Of a stretch of DNA of 32,995 bases, positions 7,702-16,769 are shown piece by piece. Each line of letters opens with the position of its first letter. Position 1 is the stretch's first letter. The stretch covers positions 1 through 32,995 of the forward strand of contig JAQCLD010000045.1 in NCBI GenBank assembly GCA_027592785.1, given 5' to 3'. Under the pieces are notes generated by a model. That model was given only the letters and a program-made list of their open reading frames with translations, did not search any database and was not told the DNA's origin. Source of the DNA: Acidobacteriota bacterium. Lineage in GTDB: Bacteria > Acidobacteriota > Terriglobia > Bryobacterales > UBA6623. Made by a program: the position numbers and the translations under genes.

Positions 7702-9083
7702 CGCTGGAGCCTCTGGACTTCTACTTCGATATCCACAGCTGCGTTTGGCCCGATGTTGATTTCCTCGGCCTTGGCTTTAGCATCGAATAGCGCGGCAATG
7801 GTCTCGACGGCATAGTCCATGAAGTTGTCTCCGGTGGCCAACACCCAGTATTCGCCTGGAGGAACGGAATCAAAGGATGCCTCGCCTCGGTTGTTAGTGA
7901 TTGCGGCCAGGCGTGTGTCAGCCAACTCCATATGAGTGGCTGTCTTCTTCGGAATGAGTACGACTGTGACATCGCTGGCAGGTTCACTCTTGTCATCGAC
8001 GGCGTGTGCTCTCAGCGAGCCTCCGTCGTGAGCGAGTAAGACTTCAATTCCAGTGCCGGCGGGCTTGCTGCCCAGGCGCAATGTCTCATTCCAGACGCTC
8101 TCTCCGCCATAGGTGACGTCTTTCACATAGACGCCCTCCGGCAGCAGGCGGATGTCGACGCGGTAGTCGTCTATCAGCGGATTGTCCAGATCCCCGCCGA
8201 TCGAAACGGTCCATTGGAGACGAAACTCTTCGGGGATCTTCGGCTGCGCGCGGATTACCCCGCCGAAGCCGTGGTGCAGCCGCGCCAGCTCGACGTAGAT
8301 CGTGTCCTCGATCGGCTTCGCCGGAGGTCCTGATGCCCAAACAGTCGTTCCCGAGAGCGGAGTTCGCGGCTGAGCGGTGATCTGCAAGTTCTTCACATCC
8401 TCGTCTGTGATCGCAAACTGGGCCACGCCCAGACTCTCCGGAGGGCCGTCGTTTCCTGCGTAGATCATGAGCCGGTATTCGCCCCTTGGAAGATCGCAGA
8501 TCAGCAAGCGGCCATCTCGTCCTACGCGGCCTGGGTTCTTGGCCGAACTCATGGCCATCGACCTTCCGGCGCCGAAAGCCGGCTGCAACGTGTCGATCAG
8601 AAAGTGTTTGTCTTCGGCAGGGCCAGCGATATTCGCTTGCGCTTCGACGCAGAACGACTGTGACCTTGGTAGGCGAATATTGACGTTCTCGCGTTGCTCT
8701 CCGCGTGCGAGTCGAATGACCGCGCCCTCTTCCGGTCGCACGCCGTTGGGGAAATACGTCGACTCGACCGCCTCTCGTCGCATAGCCGGATCTGCTGGTG
8801 CATCCGACATTGCTTGCAACTGGGTCTGCGGTCGCCTTGCCCACAACAACGCGGTAACATTCCCGGCGAAGTAACGCCGTTCGAGGCGATACTCGCCCAG
8901 GTCGTTAGTGCGTGTCACTCCGGTTCGCACGTAACGTATGCCTCCCATGTCGTACTCGCGGCGAAGGAAGGTCACTTCAATTCCTTCCAATGGCTCGTCG
9001 TTCTGATCGGTGACGAGGCCGGAGACCGATGCGTTGGGAAAGAGATGGAAGTCGATTGACTTCAGGTCTTCGCCGGAGCCCAA
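7698..9083 (-). pseudogene. 3' open segment: carboxypeptidase-regulatory modules
   Basis: Open frame following the in-frame TAA, starting at a TTG within LGSGEDLKSIDFHL. It carries NASVSGLVTDQNDEPLEG, ICDLPRGEYRLMIYAG, a glycine-rich spacer and FDSVPPGEYWVLATG. There is no signal peptide and no clear ribosome site at 9083, so it is best seen as the remainder of the broken upstream gene. Confidence 0.65.
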
Positions 9084-9182
9084 GGTGACTGATCGCTTCG
9101 CGGTTGAGTCCGTTCCGCCCGGCGGAGCGACGAGTACGGCGCGCGCGCCCGCTGGGCCATGCTGGATTCGGTAGCGCCCTTG

Positions 9183-9725
9183 TTAGTCGGTCGTCGCTTC
9201 AAGCCTAATCCCCCGGCCCAGCACCAGTACGCTAGCGCCGGCTAGCGGCTGTTGCGTCATGCCATCGATGACAAGACCGCTGATTGACCCCGGTTCGTCG
9301 GCTGTAGCGGCTTGCGGCAGTGCCGCCATTGCCAGAAAACTTAACGGCCTTGAGCGTGCTGCTTCGGCGTGCGGCATGACCGCAAAGCCTTGACACCCTC
9401 CGCGTGCGATGACCGAGCCCACGGCGCCAAACATCAAGAACGAACAGAGCGCGCCGCTGAACAGAACGCGTCCGGCCGGCGGCCTCCGTGCTGAAACCAG
9501 AAACATCGGCGCCGCTCCCGCTTGCGCGGCGCGGGAGGAGTGCGCGTCGCCGGGAACCCGTCGCACCGTCCATTGCCGAAGCAACGAAACAACTCCGTCG
9601 CCCAGCAAGCGCACGGTCTCCAGGCCATCCTCGGTCTGATCGAAAATCCACAGCATCTCTGCCGCGTAGCGTTCGCGGAACGCTGGAGGATGCAACTGGA
9701 GCAAGAGCCGATATAGGGTTCGCAC
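9183..9725 (-). pseudogene. 5' open segment: PadR-associated membrane prefix fused to a partial regulatory domain
   Basis: The first 180 codons before TAA 9183-9185. The segment contains the RERYAAEML prefix, one transmembrane helix and the first half of a carboxypeptidase-regulatory module ending EATTD. This may be the only part translated efficiently from the PadR transcript. Confidence 0.65.
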
Positions 9726-9727
9726 CG

Positions 9728-10081
9728 CTAAGCCCTCCTCGGCTTGTTCGCCGGCAGCCGCAGCTTGGCGTCTTTCACAACGCGCTCGAGGCGACTGACT
9801 TCAGCGGTCAGAACGCTCTGGCCCCAGGTCGTGAGGCGGTAGTAACGCCGGCGGGCTTCCTGCTCCCCGTCGGGTGTGGCAATCTCTTCCACAAGCCGCT
9901 GGTCGCTCAAGCGCTGCAGGTTGTCGTAGAGCGTGCCGGGACCGAGCTTATACTTGCCTTCGGACTGACGCAGTACCTCCTGCATGATGCCGTAGCCGTG
10001 CAGGTCTTCTCCGGCGAGTGCCAGCAAGATATGCAGAGTCGCAGGGGTTAACGGGAGTTGTTGGGCGGGGTCGTCGCGCAT
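9728..10081 (-). CDS. PadR-family transcriptional regulator (117 aa)
   Basis: A winged-helix repressor. LTPATLHILLALAGEDLHGYGIMQEV forms the N-terminal helices, YKLGPGTLYDNLQRLSDQRLVEE the recognition helix and start of the wing, and ARRRYYRLTTWGQSVL the wing and dimerisation part. Length and order are standard for the short acidobacterial PadR group. Proteins of this group usually repress their own operon and are released by small hydrophobic ligands; the ligand here is unknown. It is the first gene of a minus-strand unit with the two genes downstream, at a two-base spacing. A short inverted repeat at 10099-10109 may be its operator. Confidence 0.9.
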   Translation of the reverse strand: MRDDPAQQLPLTPATLHILLALAGEDLHGYGIMQEVLRQSEGKYKLGPGTLYDNLQRLSDQRLVEEIATPDGEQEARRRYYRLTTWGQSVLTAEVSRLERVVKDAKLRLPANKPRRA

Positions 10082-10098
10082 GGTTGGATTCCGTTATA

Positions 10099-10109
10099 TC
10101 GGAAACCGA
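10099..10109. promoter_or_regulatory. short inverted repeat upstream of padR, possible operator
   Basis: TCGG-AAA-CCGA lies 18 bases before the PadR start codon, within an A/T-rich stretch (TTATATCGG). PadR proteins commonly bind dyads in their own promoter. The arms are only four bases long, so this could be chance. Confidence 0.25.
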
Positions 10110-10131
10110 CTAGTGCGTCAACGAAAAAAAT

Positions 10132-11286
10132 CTAAAGTAATTCGGGGACGGGCTTGCCGGCGATTTCTTCGGCTGCGCGATAGCCGAGCATCTCGGCTGC
10201 TGTCGCGGCGATGTCCACGTGGCCGATCGGCCTGTCGGTCGCTCCCGTGGCGATGCCCGCGCCGAGCGCCATCATCCACACGTTGCGGCACGACGCGTCG
10301 CCGGAGCGGTGATTCAAGAAGCCGTTCGCAGTATTCATGTCGCCGTCGCGGCCTAGCTCAGGGAGGATCAACAGCGTCGTCTTGTCTTTGTATGCCGGGT
10401 TGGACTGAATCTCGTCCCACAGCATGCCGCAGAGTCGGTCCGTCTTGGTGATGGCTTGCAGATAGAGGGAATAGGAACCCCAGTGGGCGACATCCATATC
10501 CCAGAAGTTCACCAGCATCACGCGCGGTGCAAACTCGCGCATAATTTCTTGCGAGATGAAGTAAGTTAGCTCATCGCCGGAGGTGGGGGCTTCAGGGCCG
10601 TAGATGTAGGTGACCAGCGAGCGCGTGAGCGTATCCTTGACTTGCTTGTCGAGCTCGCGTCCGCCGCGAAAGATCGTCCAGCCGATCCCTTCGTAGCCGG
10701 CGTTGAGGATGTTCTCTAACTGATTGAGTACGTTTTCGCGATTGGCCACGCCGGACTCGAGATCACGTTTGATGACGCCCTCGACCGCCTCCAGCAACAG
10801 CTGCTTCGGCAACACGACGTTGGCGCCTAAATCTTCACCGTAGTCGCGTGAACGCGCAGCGCCCATCGAGGCAAAACTCTTGTTGGTGCAGATGGCCCAG
10901 ACGTCGGTGGCCGGAGCCCCGCTGGCCTTGCGGTAGTACTCGAACAGGGTTGGACTCTGCGCGCGGGCAAAGCCAAAGTCATCTACACGCTGCCAGTTGC
11001 CGGTCACGATCGAAGACGTGGAATTGTAGTGCGACAGGACGCCCGAATTGACGCAGTTCTTGAAGAACATGCCTTCCGGCTGCATCTCGCGCAGCCGCGG
11101 AATGTTGTGCAGGCCGTCGGGCGCGAATGTCTCGGAGTAGCGCACCCCGCCGCCGAAGGTCACGATGACCAGCTTGCGGTCCGACTCAGTAGGCTCGGCT
11201 TGAGCGGCCAAGTGCCGAGGAATAATCCCATCGGCGATCAACAAGCCCGCCAGTCGCAAGAACTGCCGTTTGGTGAATGAAAGCAT
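10132..11286 (-). CDS. exported alkaline-phosphatase/sulfatase-superfamily protein (384 aa)
   Basis: The N-terminus MLSFTKRQFLRLAGLLIADGI resembles a Tat or Sec signal but with KR in place of RR. The body looks like the alkaline-phosphatase superfamily: an N-terminal strand KLVIVTFGGGVRYSETF, NIPRLREM followed by GMFFKNCVNSG, SIVTGNW, then a C-terminal half with MLVNFWDMDVAHWGSY, LLILPELGRDGD and FLNHRSGD, which are in the right order to supply Asp/His metal ligands. The usual catalytic Thr/Ser/Cys context of sulfatases is not obvious, so the reaction (phosphate or sulfate ester hydrolysis, or neither) is undecided. Its ATG overlaps the stop of the molybdopterin gene by one base (TAATG), so the two are translationally linked and probably act in the same periplasmic process. 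Confidence 0.75.
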   Translation of the reverse strand: MLSFTKRQFLRLAGLLIADGIIPRHLAAQAEPTESDRKLVIVTFGGGVRYSETFAPDGLHNIPRLREMQPEGMFFKNCVNSGVLSHYNSTSSIVTGNWQRVDDFGFARAQSPTLFEYYRKASGAPATDVWAICTNKSFASMGAARSRDYGEDLGANVVLPKQLLLEAVEGVIKRDLESGVANRENVLNQLENILNAGYEGIGWTIFRGGRELDKQVKDTLTRSLVTYIYGPEAPTSGDELTYFISQEIMREFAPRVMLVNFWDMDVAHWGSYSLYLQAITKTDRLCGMLWDEIQSNPAYKDKTTLLILPELGRDGDMNTANGFLNHRSGDASCRNVWMMALGAGIATGATDRPIGHVDIAATAAEMLGYRAAEEIAGKPVPELL

Positions 11287-11963
11287 TAGTAGTCGGTGAT
11301 CTCGCCGCCCTTGATTCTTCTGCGAACGTCTTTACCGATATCCAGCGGGTGATCGTAACCTGGCAGAATGCGGCCATCCGGCGAGTAGTAGGGCCCGATA
11401 TCGCAGGCCATCGAGCCTTTGCCTTCTTCGACGAATGTGATCTTTGTAATCAACTTGCAGGACTTGTAGCCGTAGCGAGCAGGATCGATCAGTCGCAGCG
11501 GCGCGCCGTGTTGATCCGTCAGCGGTGTTCCGGCCATGCGTAGCGCGAGCAAAACGCGCGGACTGGCCATCTCTTCGAGCGACATGTACTCGTACCACTT
11601 GTCGTGGCAATCCAAACGTATGGCTTTAGCTTTCGGCGAGGGTTTCACATCTTCCAGCAACTCGCCGAAGCGGAAGCCGCCCCAAGTCGCACGGCCCGAC
11701 CAACATTGCACGCACTTCATGCGCGAGTTCTGCTCGACCTGCGAGTAGCCGCTTAAGTGCTCCACCGAGAACTGTTGCGGCTGCTCCACGAGGCCGCCAA
11801 CTTGCAGCGTGTAGTTCGCCTTGTCGATGGGCGTCGGCGGGTTGTACCACATGATCCGAAACCCGTAGCGGTCTGGATCGTCGGTCGGCAAGAGAATCTT
11901 CTCGTCGCCGCGAGCGACAGCGGCGGAAGCAGCTGCCGCGGCCAAAAACTTACGTCGATTCAT
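11286..11963 (-). CDS. molybdopterin-dependent oxidoreductase, YedY/MsrP-like (225 aa)
   Basis: A sulfite-oxidase-fold molybdenum enzyme of the periplasm. MNRRKFLAAAAASAAVARG is a twin-arginine signal, as expected for an enzyme exported with its cofactor. The core has YTLQVGGLVEQP, then MKCVQCWSGRATWGG, in which Cys84 is the likely Mo ligand (compare C-V-E-x-W-S in YedY), and APLRLIDPARYGYKSCKLI with the conserved GYKS/K pocket. MsrP uses this fold to reduce methionine sulfoxide. No MsrQ haem partner is seen in the window, so the electron source and substrate remain open. ATG 11963 has AGGA nine bases upstream. It follows the TPR gene by 40 bases and is coupled to the next gene. Confidence 0.85.
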   Translation of the reverse strand: MNRRKFLAAAAASAAVARGDEKILLPTDDPDRYGFRIMWYNPPTPIDKANYTLQVGGLVEQPQQFSVEHLSGYSQVEQNSRMKCVQCWSGRATWGGFRFGELLEDVKPSPKAKAIRLDCHDKWYEYMSLEEMASPRVLLALRMAGTPLTDQHGAPLRLIDPARYGYKSCKLITKITFVEEGKGSMACDIGPYYSPDGRILPGYDHPLDIGKDVRRRIKGGEITDY

Positions 11964-12003
11964 TGCTGATTCCTATCTCCGCCGCCGTGCTCATATTATC
12001 CCA

Positions 12004-13251
12004 TCAGGGTTGTGCGAGAGGCGTAAGACCCGAGCCGATCGCCTCCCGTTCGGTCTCGGTGAGTTCGGCATGTTTCTTCCGTGCGGCTTCGGCGAGCTCG
12101 GTCTTGCCGAGACGTGTGTAAACGCGTGACAAGCGGTACTGCGGTTTTGACGATTGCGGATTCAATTCGACGGCCCGCTCGAGCTCAGTTTGAGCCTCTT
12201 CGTAGCGCTTTTGGCGTTCCAGTGCCTGTCCTAGCTCGAAGTGAGACTCCCAATAGTCGTTCTTCAGCTCAACTGAACGGCGCAGAACTTGCGCGCTTTG
12301 CTCATAGGCTGCTGGATCGTCCGATGGAGGCAGCGAAGCCAGCAGAGCTTGACCATAGAGGAACGAACCGAGGTAACTGTCTGGCTGGGCTTCGGCAAAG
12401 GCCCGTTGGCGTTCGAGAATGTCGACAAGGCGGTCGCCGGAGTGCTCAATCATGCGCCCCAGGAAGTAGTGCGGCTGGGCCGCTCCCGGCGCCAGACGCG
12501 CAGCCTTGAGGAAGGACTCGATGGCCTCATCGAAGCGGCGTAGGCCATAGAGCGCGGTACCCCGCGCCAATTCGATTCGAGGGCTCTTGTCGAAGAGCTC
12601 ACGGGCCTCGTCCAGCACTTGCAGCCCCTGATCGAAGTCCTGGCGGCGCAACGAAAGGTAAGCCAGGTGGTAGCGGATCCCTTCGTCGTAAGGCTTGAGC
12701 CGGATGGCCCCGCGAAATGCCTCGGCGGCTTCTTGGTCGCGTCCAAGTTGAGCTTGTGCGGCGGCCAAGATTTCATAGAGCGAGGCCATCTCTCTTCGCT
12801 CCAGACCGCTCATTGCGAATTCTGCTGCGTTGGAGGCGTCGCCTGCTTCGAGATAGAAGGTCGCCGCCCTGCCGAAGCCGCTTAGGTCGTCAGGGAAATA
12901 CTGCGTATAGGAGGACTCAATGCGGGCCGCCTCGGCGGCATCTCCAGCGTTCTCGAAGTAGATAGAAAGCCCGCGCAAAAGCGCCGGATTCTCCTCTGCC
13001 ATCTTGGCCACGGCAGTGGTCTCTTGTTCCGCGTCCTGGGGACGGTCAAGCAAGCGGTAGGTTTCGGCGAGAGCTAGACGGACGCGCACATCGTTGGACG
13101 CGACATCTTTGGCCTGCTGCAGGGCGCTGAGGGCATCGGGGAGATTGTTGGACTGCAGTGCCACCAGGCCCGTGCGAAGCTGCTCGTCCGGAGTCTGAGC
13201 GGACAATGGCGCGCTCAACAGAAGTACTGCGATGAGCAGGAAGTAGTACAC
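12004..13251 (-). CDS. exported TPR-repeat protein (415 aa)
   Basis: A Sec signal peptide (YYFLLIAVLLLSAPLSAQ) is followed by about nine tetratricopeptide repeats covering nearly all of the mature protein. Clear units are VRVRLALAETYRLLDRPQDAEQE, ASLYEILAAAQAQLGRDQEAAEAF, EGIRYHLAYLSLRRQDFDQGL and ESHFELGQALERQKRYEEAQTELERAVELNP. TPR proteins are scaffolds for protein contacts, and here it would act in the periplasm. The start is a GTG with a poor ribosome site, so the exact N-terminus is less certain. It lies 80 bases downstream of the TonB receptor gene, with a strong hairpin between them, and is probably expressed from the same promoter at a lower level. Confidence 0.85.
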   Translation of the reverse strand: MYYFLLIAVLLLSAPLSAQTPDEQLRTGLVALQSNNLPDALSALQQAKDVASNDVRVRLALAETYRLLDRPQDAEQETTAVAKMAEENPALLRGLSIYFENAGDAAEAARIESSYTQYFPDDLSGFGRAATFYLEAGDASNAAEFAMSGLERREMASLYEILAAAQAQLGRDQEAAEAFRGAIRLKPYDEGIRYHLAYLSLRRQDFDQGLQVLDEARELFDKSPRIELARGTALYGLRRFDEAIESFLKAARLAPGAAQPHYFLGRMIEHSGDRLVDILERQRAFAEAQPDSYLGSFLYGQALLASLPPSDDPAAYEQSAQVLRRSVELKNDYWESHFELGQALERQKRYEEAQTELERAVELNPQSSKPQYRLSRVYTRLGKTELAEAARKKHAELTETEREAIGSGLTPLAQP

Positions 13252-13260
13252 AACTAAATC

Positions 13261-13307
13261 TTCGCAGAAGCGAAGCGGCCCCCGCCTTCAATGAAGACGG
13301 GGGCCGC
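13261..13307 (-). terminator. two consecutive hairpins between the receptor and TPR genes
   Basis: 13275-13307 forms a long GC stem (GCGGCCCCCG-C-CTTC against GAAG-A-CGGGGGCCGC, loop AAT). Next to it, 13261-13273 forms a second perfect small hairpin (TTCGC / GCGAA). Neither is followed by a T-run on the minus strand. They may act as a partial terminator or as an mRNA stabiliser that protects the receptor message while lowering downstream expression. Confidence 0.6.
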
Positions 13308-13331
13308 GGGTTAAAGGGTTACGTTACGCGC

Positions 13332-16300
13332 TTAGAACAGGAATTTAAGCGCGAACTGCATTTGGCGGGAGGTGCCGTTAGCAGTGCCGGTGATCAGGCC
13401 GAAGTTGTTGTTGCCTTGCTGCGAGTTCGGGTTGCTGAACTGCGGCGAGTTGAACAGGTTGAAGGCTTCGGCGCGGAACTGCACCTTGGTGCCTTCCGTG
13501 ATTTGGAAGTCCTTGAACATCGAGAAATCGAAGTTGAACCGCGGAGGTCCGATGTTCGAGTAGTTACCCAGGTTGCCGAAGGTGCCTGGCGCCGGCGCCG
13601 TGACGGCGCTGGTGTCGAACCACTGATCCGGGGTGCGACCGCCGCTGGGAGCGTCGTTCGGGTTTTGGCCGGAAACAAGATCCGGACGGGTCGTACCGAA
13701 CGAGCCGACGGCTCCGTTGGTGCCGAGGTTGAAGTAGTTGCCGGACTGCAGCACGTAGATGCCGTTGAACTGCCAACCGCCAGCGAGGGCGTCTGCGACC
13801 TTGCTATCAAAGCTCAAGGGCAACTCGTAGAGGAAGCTCGTCGACGAGCGATGACGGATGTCAAAGCTAGCATGGGAGTACTCTTCGGAGAGGTGCGTGT
13901 CGCGTTGGCCCGGTCCGCCCGAAAGCGTGGTGCCGACGTCGCTGAGTGCGTGTCCCCAAGTGTAGGAAGAGAGGAACTGCAGATTGTTCGAGAAGCGCTT
14001 CTCGAACTTGGCAGTCAACGCGTGATACGTGGAGCGGCCGAAGTTGTTCGTTTCACTAATGCCGCTATTGCCCAGCGCTTGGATGATGCGTCGCTGCGCT
14101 GTGGGCGCGCCCGCTATCGGGCTGTTGATCGGCCGGTTGGGGTTGTTGTTAATCGTCAGGCGGTTGCCCTTCGATCCGATGTAGCCGACTTCCAAAATGG
14201 TATTCCAACCCAGATCTTTCTGGATGTTGACGTTCCACTTGTTGACCAAGGGCCAACGGCGGCCCGGATTGGAAGTACGGAACGAAATCGGCGCCGGCAA
14301 CGAGAAGGTGTCCAGCGGGAATCCGTCCGAGAAGGTGTTGATGAACGGGTTCACGTCCGTCGCGGTTGCTGCGTCGAAACGTACCTCTTGATTGAAGGGA
14401 ATATTCTCGCCGCGGTTGGGGTTGCCGCCTTCGTTCTCCTCGGCGCCGTAGAAGATGCCGTAGGCCGCACGAATCACGGTACCGGTCTTGACCTCATAGG
14501 CCAAACCGATGCGGGGAGCGACGTTGGTCTTATCCCAGCCGTGAAGGTACTTGGAGGCAATACCACGCTCGACGACGACGTCGGGGAAGTCTGTCGCGAA
14601 GTTGATGGGTAGAGGCGCGTCTTGGTCCTTACCCTTGGGGATGACCAAAACCGGGTTCTCTAGGTTACGGTGCCAATCGAGGTGAGCCTGGCGGCCTAGC
14701 TCTTCGCCGATCGGCGAGGTGATCTCGTAGCGAACGCCGATGTTCAACGTAAGCTTCGAGCTGACCTTCCAGTCATCCATCGCGTAGAAGGAATAAGCTT
14801 CCTTGAACGAGGAGATGAAGTTCTGAGTGGTTAGCCTTGAGCCGTTGCTGGGTTCGCCCAACAGCCAGGTTGCGATGCCGTCGCCCGAGTCGCCGATCGA
14901 AGGCAGCTTGCTCTGGTTGCGGTTGAAGCTAAATTGACCGCGCGGAGAAGGCACCTGGAAGAACGGGAAACGGATCTGCCGGAACTCGGCGCCGAATTTG
15001 AAGGCATGCGAGCCCCTATTGACTGAGATGTTCTGGATGAAATCCCAAACGTTGTTGTACTCCTGAGTCGGCAGCCAGTTGGAGCCGCCCACGTTGGAAT
15101 AGCCGTCCGGAGACAAGGCCATCAATCCGCCGTTGTTGGTGGTGAACGGATCGATTCCGCCGAAGCCGAGTTCCGCGAAAGAGTTCTTATCGGCGTTGGC
15201 TTGTACACGGGTGGTAACAAGACGCGTAAAGGCCACGCGCGATTCGCTGATGATCGACGGGCTCCAGATCTTGGTGTAGCTCATCATCGCGTTGCGCGAC
15301 TTGTTAACTTCGCTCTGGCCGCCGAATCCGCCGGCATCGAGGTCGCCAGGTAGCGGAGGCGATTGGATCTTTCTCTCTTCGATGACGCTGACCGAACCGA
15401 AGATCGAGGCGTTGTCGGAGATGCGGTGATCCAAGCGAATGTCGAACTGATCGACATCGACACTGGCATCGCGCTGGGTGAAGAAGTTGCTGCCCGGCCG
15501 CTCGCCGAACGGTGTGAGGTTCTGATTCTCACCCGGATACTGGTCGATGAGTTGCTTCGCAATCGGATCGAAGCGCGAAGTCGGGACTATATCATTAACG
15601 AAGCGATCACGCAGAATCGAGCCGTCAGGCGCGATTGATTGTGAGCGGATGTCGTAGATGCCGCCGGGAATACCGCCGAAATCACCGTTCTTCATGCCCG
15701 CGGTCGGGATGGTCAAGGTGCTCGACAGAGCGCCGTTGGTGATGCGCGTGCCTTGGTAGTCGCCGAACCAGAAGGTGCGGTTCTTGATCAGCGGACCGCC
15801 GACAGCAGCGCCGAACTGGTTTTGCTTGTACGCGCCCTTCGCTTTGCCGTTGCGGTTCGCTTCCCAGGTATTGGAGTTGAAGCGATCATTTTGGGCGAAC
15901 TCGAAGATAGAGCCGTGAATTTGGTTCGAACCTGACTTGAGCGTCACGTTGATGACGCCGCCGGCCGCACGACCGTATTCCGCGCCATAACCGTTGGTCA
16001 TGATCACCATTTCGCCGATCGCTTCGGGTGAAGGACCAATGACGTAAGAAGTCTGGTTGATGAAGTCGATGACGTTTACGTTGTTGTCGACGCCGTTCAA
16101 CAAGAAGTTGTTCTGGCCGTTCGAGCGAACGCCGTTAGCTGAGAATCCGCCGCCAGACGCATCGCGAGCGCCGGGTTCCGCCGGCACAACGCCGGGAACG
16201 GTGCGCGCCAAGAAAGCCACGCGGCGCTGGCCGCCGAGAGGCAGTTCCGATGTCTGGCGAGCTTCGAGCGTACCGCCCATCTGGGTGGATTCGGTCTGAA

Positions 16301-16688
16301 GCGCGGGCGGCAAGCCGGCAACTTCGATGGTCTCGGTCACAGCGCCGATTTCGAGGACGAAATTGGCCTGGACACGAGCCGTCGACTGCAGCTGAACGCC
16401 AGTCTGTACTGTTCTCTTGAATCCTTCGGATTCGGCTGAGATGGTATATGTGCCGGGCTTGAGCAAGGGGCGAATGTAGTTGCCCGATGCGTCAGATTCG
16501 ACAAGATCTGTGATGCCGGTGGCATCTTCCGTGATAGTGATCGTAGCTCCCGGAACAGCTGCTCCGGAAGGATCCGTCACAATGCCAAGGAGAGTACCCA
16601 TGTCTCGCTGCGCGAAACTCGGCGCTGCGAGAAGGCCGGCCATGCAGGCCAATAAAGTGACTCGGTGCGCGATGTTGTGCATATTCAA
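13332..16688 (-). CDS. Oar-like TonB-dependent outer-membrane receptor with carboxypeptidase-regulatory domain (1118 aa)
   Basis: An outer-membrane transporter or receptor. The N-terminus carries a Sec signal (LLACMAGLLAAPSFAQ), then a carboxypeptidase-regulatory module at about 30-115 (LLGIVTDPSGAAVPGATITI). A plug-like domain at about 120-280 includes ELPLGGQRRVAFLARTVPGV, FSANGVRSNGQNNFLLNGVD and the conserved YGAEYGRAAGGVINV. A long beta-barrel follows to the C-terminal QFALKFLF, with the terminal aromatic residue needed for BAM insertion. This is the acidobacterial Oar/TBDT type, and its substrate cannot be read from the sequence. The TTG at 16688 has GGTGGAG eight bases upstream; an ATG six bases further in is an alternative. 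It is divergent from the CRTAC1 operon and leads the unit that includes TPR, molybdopterin and phosphatase-like genes. A sigma70-type promoter is visible at 16770-16798. Confidence 0.92.
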   Translation of the reverse strand: MNMHNIAHRVTLLACMAGLLAAPSFAQRDMGTLLGIVTDPSGAAVPGATITITEDATGITDLVESDASGNYIRPLLKPGTYTISAESEGFKRTVQTGVQLQSTARVQANFVLEIGAVTETIEVAGLPPALQTESTQMGGTLEARQTSELPLGGQRRVAFLARTVPGVVPAEPGARDASGGGFSANGVRSNGQNNFLLNGVDNNVNVIDFINQTSYVIGPSPEAIGEMVIMTNGYGAEYGRAAGGVINVTLKSGSNQIHGSIFEFAQNDRFNSNTWEANRNGKAKGAYKQNQFGAAVGGPLIKNRTFWFGDYQGTRITNGALSSTLTIPTAGMKNGDFGGIPGGIYDIRSQSIAPDGSILRDRFVNDIVPTSRFDPIAKQLIDQYPGENQNLTPFGERPGSNFFTQRDASVDVDQFDIRLDHRISDNASIFGSVSVIEERKIQSPPLPGDLDAGGFGGQSEVNKSRNAMMSYTKIWSPSIISESRVAFTRLVTTRVQANADKNSFAELGFGGIDPFTTNNGGLMALSPDGYSNVGGSNWLPTQEYNNVWDFIQNISVNRGSHAFKFGAEFRQIRFPFFQVPSPRGQFSFNRNQSKLPSIGDSGDGIATWLLGEPSNGSRLTTQNFISSFKEAYSFYAMDDWKVSSKLTLNIGVRYEITSPIGEELGRQAHLDWHRNLENPVLVIPKGKDQDAPLPINFATDFPDVVVERGIASKYLHGWDKTNVAPRIGLAYEVKTGTVIRAAYGIFYGAEENEGGNPNRGENIPFNQEVRFDAATATDVNPFINTFSDGFPLDTFSLPAPISFRTSNPGRRWPLVNKWNVNIQKDLGWNTILEVGYIGSKGNRLTINNNPNRPINSPIAGAPTAQRRIIQALGNSGISETNNFGRSTYHALTAKFEKRFSNNLQFLSSYTWGHALSDVGTTLSGGPGQRDTHLSEEYSHASFDIRHRSSTSFLYELPLSFDSKVADALAGGWQFNGIYVLQSGNYFNLGTNGAVGSFGTTRPDLVSGQNPNDAPSGGRTPDQWFDTSAVTAPAPGTFGNLGNYSNIGPPRFNFDFSMFKDFQITEGTKVQFRAEAFNLFNSPQFSNPNSQQGNNNFGLITGTANGTSRQMQFALKFLF

Positions 16689-16769
16689 ATTCTTATCTCC
16701 ACCGTTTGCGATGACAATCGCGATTGGTGAGCGAAACTAGCCCCCGCGAATACCGGGTCTCCGCCAACA

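Larger units (their letters stand above)
7698..9725 (-). pseudogene. membrane-prefix plus carboxypeptidase-regulatory domain protein, interrupted by one TAA
   Basis: Read through, this is a 675-residue protein. Residues 1-55 (RTLYRLLLQLHPPAFRERYAAEMLWIF) match the short N-terminal prefix usually found after PadR genes in Acidobacteriota, as part of ABC permeases or small membrane proteins. A membrane helix follows (VLFSGALCSFLMFGAVGSVIA), then several carboxypeptidase-regulatory modules (ISGLVIDGMTQQPLAGASV, VSGLVTDQNDEPLEGIEV). A TAA at 9183-9185 sits inside the first module, between EATTD and QGRYRI, where a Glu codon would be expected. The frame is then open to TGA 7698. Start GTG 9725 has AGGAGG nine bases upstream and is two bases after the PadR stop. 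If the TAA is real, only a 180-residue membrane stub is made unless translation restarts (for example near TTG 9083). Confidence 0.75.

Noticed and set aside
13362..14612. Long plus-strand ORF (416 codons) opposite the TonB receptor
   Set aside because: It is the antisense shadow of a highly GC-rich, strongly conserved receptor gene; the product has no recognisable domain.
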